From Lutraria lutraria (lineage: Eukaryota > Mollusca > Bivalvia > Venerida > Mactridae), in the NCBI GenBank assembly GCA_964023205.1, contig OZ026835.1:13722414-13786413 (forward strand): a DNA stretch of 64,000 nucleotides, read 5' to 3'. Positions 60,495 through 64,000 of the stretch are shown one piece after another. Below the pieces are notes generated by a model that was not told where the DNA came from, ran no database searches, and saw only the letters and a list, made by a program, of their open reading frames with translations. Made by a program: the position numbers and the translations under genes. Position 1 is the stretch's first letter. Every line of letters begins with the position of its first letter.

Positions 60495-61987
60495 GGTAGT
60501 TTGCGGTATTGCTCGTCAAAAAAGAAAGTTTGTTAGAATGGCATGAAATTTGGAGGAATTATACCTGCAGTAGCAGCGCTTACGAAAATATAGTTCTTTT
60601 TACAGTTTAAAGTCGGTAACCTAGCAACTCTCTGGTTGTCATAGCAACCATTAGGAAAATCTTTTAAAAAATTCTTAACTTGTCAAAACAGTATCTACAG
60701 CATAGATACTTGGTTTGTACATGTAGCATTTTCTACTAAACCTCTACCAGGTTTATTTAAATTATGGTCATGGGGTAAAAATTGGCCCCGACCCGGGTGT
60801 AACTTGATTTTACATACTCTCATAAATTTATGAAATCTTTTTGTCCGTAGCAAGTCCTTGAGCTATGATATTTGGTGTGAAAAATTGTCTAGCAGACCTC
60901 TACCAAGTTTGTTCAAATGATGGCCCCAGGGTCAAAATGTTTTATTGACTTTGATAATAGTATTTTCTTCTTGTGAGCGATTATAGCTAAAAAGGTAAGA
61001 AGTAAAAGGATAGTTTTATAGTCTGAAATTTATATTCATATTCAACCAACTTTCACAAGTTACCCCCCCCCCCCATCACTGGGTTACAGGCAACTTCGAG
61101 AGTCACAAGATATTTTTTCTGACCGTAATTTTCCATTTATGAGCACCCGCATTTTGTCTATATATAAATAAAAAATATGTTAGTAACATCTTTTCTGTCA
61201 TTATGTGCATTACATTCGTGTCCTAACATAGCAACTGTATGTAAATTGTACATTTGTATACATGTACATTCAACCTCACCTTGTGGTGTGTACAAATTTA
61301 AACAAAAACAAACATGTACATATCTTTGAACATACAGTGTTTCAGATTTTTTCTCTTCACAATAATAGTTTTCATACATAGATGTCTTTATCATCAAGTT
61401 ATAGTATAAATCAGACGATCAACCCTTAGATAAAACAACAAAATTTGATGAATATTGCTCCAACAAAACATTATCTTTATGTGCAGAATGATTGATGTCA
61501 TTTTGGCATGTTATGACTTTAGGAAAGGTTACGATACTGAAAAAAATAGCCTGAAGAGGTATAGATTTTTTTCGCTTAATGTGTAGATAAATGAATGTTT
61601 TACATGATGTTATTTTTTTAAAAACTTTTTAGCTACATTTGCATTTATCTGAATATTTTACGTTGAAATAATGACGTTTTGACGTCGAATAATTTCCGAC
61701 ACGCTGGGAGGTCATGGATATTCAAAGCATTGATGATGATCACCCGCAAAGTTTTTTCAATTTATGACAATTTATAGCAAAGATATGAAGGGAAAAGTAC
61801 AACGAGTTGTTCACATAGCTGGTGCCAATAGGCAGCGTTTTAACGTTGTTTAGAAGCTAGGTTACCGACGTCAAACAATAAAAAGAACTATATTTTCGTA
61901 AAAGCTGCTACTTCAGGCATAATATACTACAAATTTCATGCCATTCTAACAAACTTTCTTTTTTGCCGAGCAACACCGCGAACTACC
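60495..61987. mobile_element. TTAA-flanked element with about 135 bp inverted ends
   Basis: The left arm 60495-60626 and right arm 61858-61987 are inverted copies sharing GGTAGTT(T/C)GCGGT, AAAGAAAGTTTGTTAGAATG, CGAAAATATAGTTCTTTTTA and GTCGGTAACCTAGC. TTAA lies on both sides (60491-60494, 61988-61991), which fits a piggyBac or Kolobok-like target. No transposase is seen inside; the middle includes a fragment of a dispersed repeat (GGCCCCGACCCGGGTG near 60783). Confidence 0.75.
61053..61075. repeat. poly-C tract
   Basis: A run of about 13 C inside the TTAA-flanked element. Confidence 0.8.
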
Positions 61988-61991
61988 TTAA

Positions 61992-63830
61992 ATGGGTGTA
62001 ATCAATTACATAAGCTGGATCGCCGTGTCACGTATAGATATAGACAAAAAATCCCCAATGGACAGTAGCCAACTTTAATTTATTTGTACGAGTGTATCGA
62101 TTATATCTGCTATTGAAAGTTAATATATTTTTCAAACAAATAACCAAACAATTAATTTGGAAGGTCACATCATGCCCAAACTGTATATCTCGAGTCAGTA
62201 GCTGTCTCTGTAAAATCTGTCACGTAAACTTCGTGCAGGTTGAAACATCATCCTGTCAATCTATGCATCTTGTCAGGATGCTTTTATTCCTTAACATGGT
62301 ACTTCTTGTGACTAATAATGATCATTACTATAAATAACAGACATTCTTTTTCCATATAAATTGTGCATAAGATATGTCAGTAACGACCAAAGTGTTGTTT
62401 TCTAGGTTGTGACACTGTATTTTACGTGGGGGTGGTCTACTTCAAGCACACAGAAATAATTTTTCTGCATTTTCTATTTTCAAATGGTTCATTCTTACAC
62501 ACGAGTTAAATATTTTTATATTTGAAAATATTGTTAGAATTTAAAGCTGTGACATTAATTTCAATGAGAAAGCATGATAACAAAAAATATATATTCTTTC
62601 ATATTTATAGGCAAGGGGTGGAACGCCCACGAAATGAAAATTTGTTGAAATTCTCAGAATATTGGTTCTGTTCAAATGTAGAAATATATACTTATATATA
62701 TATCCAACTGACGGCAATTATATACCCTATCAACTGACCGAAAGACATTTTTTCTTAATGAAGTATTTTAGACACAGCAGACTTAACATTACCTCTACTC
62801 GCATAAAAAAGAATGGGTCTAGACAACCATGTAACCAAAGAAATCTAGAAAAATACATGCTAAATTGCAAAAAAAGACGAACACCTGCATTATAAATTAA
62901 AGGCGAATACAATAACTGACACAAAAATATATCAACCTGCAACAAACATTCAATCACTGGTCAATTACTATTACTATATAATGTGTAGCGAGTTAAATAT
63001 TAAAATCCGTACCAACAGGTTTATTTACCAGCCATTAAATTAAATTTGTCTCCGTGCACGACATTGTATCAAACGATTTGATTGGTCGATACCCCCGTAA
63101 TGATCCCGACTTGAGACTTATTGAGGTAAGTTTGCGCAATCAAAACCGGGTAACTGATACTTGTTTTGTTTATAGCGAAAATTAAAAATCATGAATTTCG
63201 TGCATTATTCTGTGCTATCTGTAGAGTGCGTTTATTTTCGCCTTTCTGAAAAGGTTATCAACTTGCATGTTACATTTATTTCTGGACATCTTTCCTGCAG
63301 TAAATTGTTTCCGGCTTACCCCGCCGTATGAATGTCAGCTGACTGTGTAAACGGGAACCACAAATGACTAATGAAATACCTCGTTACAAAACAACAAAAT
63401 GGCTGCCAATTGAAATAAATTTCAGCAATGAATATAAATATTCGCATAATTAATAAATAAATGACAGCTAGGAGATTAATATTTTGTGGAAGACAGATGT
63501 AATTTATATTCAGATAATACACAAAATCATAATTTCGAGGTAACGCTTGTTATTTAATGTAATCTAGTATGGTAATATTGGGTTACATGACCGTGCTAAA
63601 CCAAATTGTATAGCGTATTTCAAAAGTTCCATTCCTTATTTATATAAAAAAAACTTATGATCTTTTTTTTATGATATTTTTTATGTGACATGGCCCTTTG
63701 GTTTAAGGTGAACAATATTTTGAGTTTAATTCAATATTATGGTTGGATAAAACTCGACATATATTTAAAGGAATAATTTGACTTAATTTTTATGTTAACT
63801 TGACTTAAATTTTGAAAGTAATTAAGTTTG
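61992..63830. other. AT-rich region, no gene recognised
   Basis: Several 60-80 codon ORFs are low in complexity. Nothing was supported. Confidence 0.4.
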
Positions 63831-63849
63831 AATTTTATGTAAAAGTAAT

Positions 63850-64000
63850 CAGAATGATCCCCGTGTTCCCTTAAACTATAGAGGCATTAGTTTAATTTCA
63901 ACAGTCTGCAAACTGTATACTAACATATTGAACAGAAGGCTAGTAAAATACCTTGATACAAATGACATATTAGAAGATGAACAAAATGGGTTTAGGAAAG
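63850..64000 (+). mobile_element. start of a LINE reverse transcriptase domain, cut by the window edge
   Basis: The frame reads NDPRVPLNYRGISLISTVCK, then LNRRLVKYL, then ILEDEQNGFRK. These are the first RT blocks ('NYRPISL', 'QxGFR') of a Jockey/CR1-type non-LTR element. It is open to the end of the window. Confidence 0.85.

Overview
The window is AT-rich, intron-era eukaryotic DNA dominated by mobile elements. I see no intact host housekeeping gene, no operons and no bacterial signals. Tc1, pogo/Tigger, hAT-type and non-LTR elements, together with many dispersed repeats of the type that runs from 'GGGCC..TCGCTCACCTGA' to 'TCACCTGATTCAGGTGAGCTA', suggest a marine invertebrate, most probably a bivalve mollusc. 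The organism is an inference from repeat style, not a proof. MAIN RESULT: positions 6412-29823 look like one 23.4 kb mobile element. It has about 480 bp terminal inverted repeats (roughly 85% alike by eye), an apparent 8 bp target duplication (ATTTTTTG at 6404-6411 and 29824-29831), and it splits an older dispersed repeat whose head lies on the left and body on the right. Just inside each end is a tandem array (left about 6990-11640, right about 26960-29190). The two arrays are built from homologous units in opposite orientation, and the left one repeats the extreme terminal motif of the element about twenty times. The interior carries a 201-codon ORF (18249-18854), an intact 793-codon protein with a HUH endonuclease-like domain and an SF3 helicase resembling parvovirus NS1/Rep (18800-21262), and a possible small two-exon gene (25928-26649). 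It also holds passenger repeats: a tRNA-SINE, a MITE and two LINE relics. No transposase, integrase or DNA polymerase is visible inside it. The Rep frame has no ATG before the middle of its HUH motif, so it probably depends on joining to the upstream ORF. LAYOUT: 1-6403 holds a hAT-type MITE, a dispersed repeat, a Tc1 element nested in a small MITE, and a decayed four-exon DDE_3 transposase gene. 6404-29831 is the large element. 29832-32090 is the split repeat, a minisatellite and AT-rich DNA. 32096-35265 is a second, decayed Rep-like locus with two polyadenylation signals; it is interrupted by a 902 bp pogo-type MITE whose removal puts the two flanking reading frames back in register, and by further stops and frameshifts. 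35300-39000 is dispersed repeats, a recurring 20 bp motif and an L1-like LINE relic. 39000-64000 is repeats, fold-back elements, two TTAA-flanked inverted-repeat elements, two pogo transposase relics, a tRNA-like gene or pseudogene and the start of another LINE at the window edge. HOW PARTS FIT: the Rep-like protein has the architecture expected of a protein that binds iterated sites, nicks and unwinds DNA, and the iterated terminal motif looks like a candidate binding site. That the two work together is inference. All identities, lengths and alignments were made by eye.
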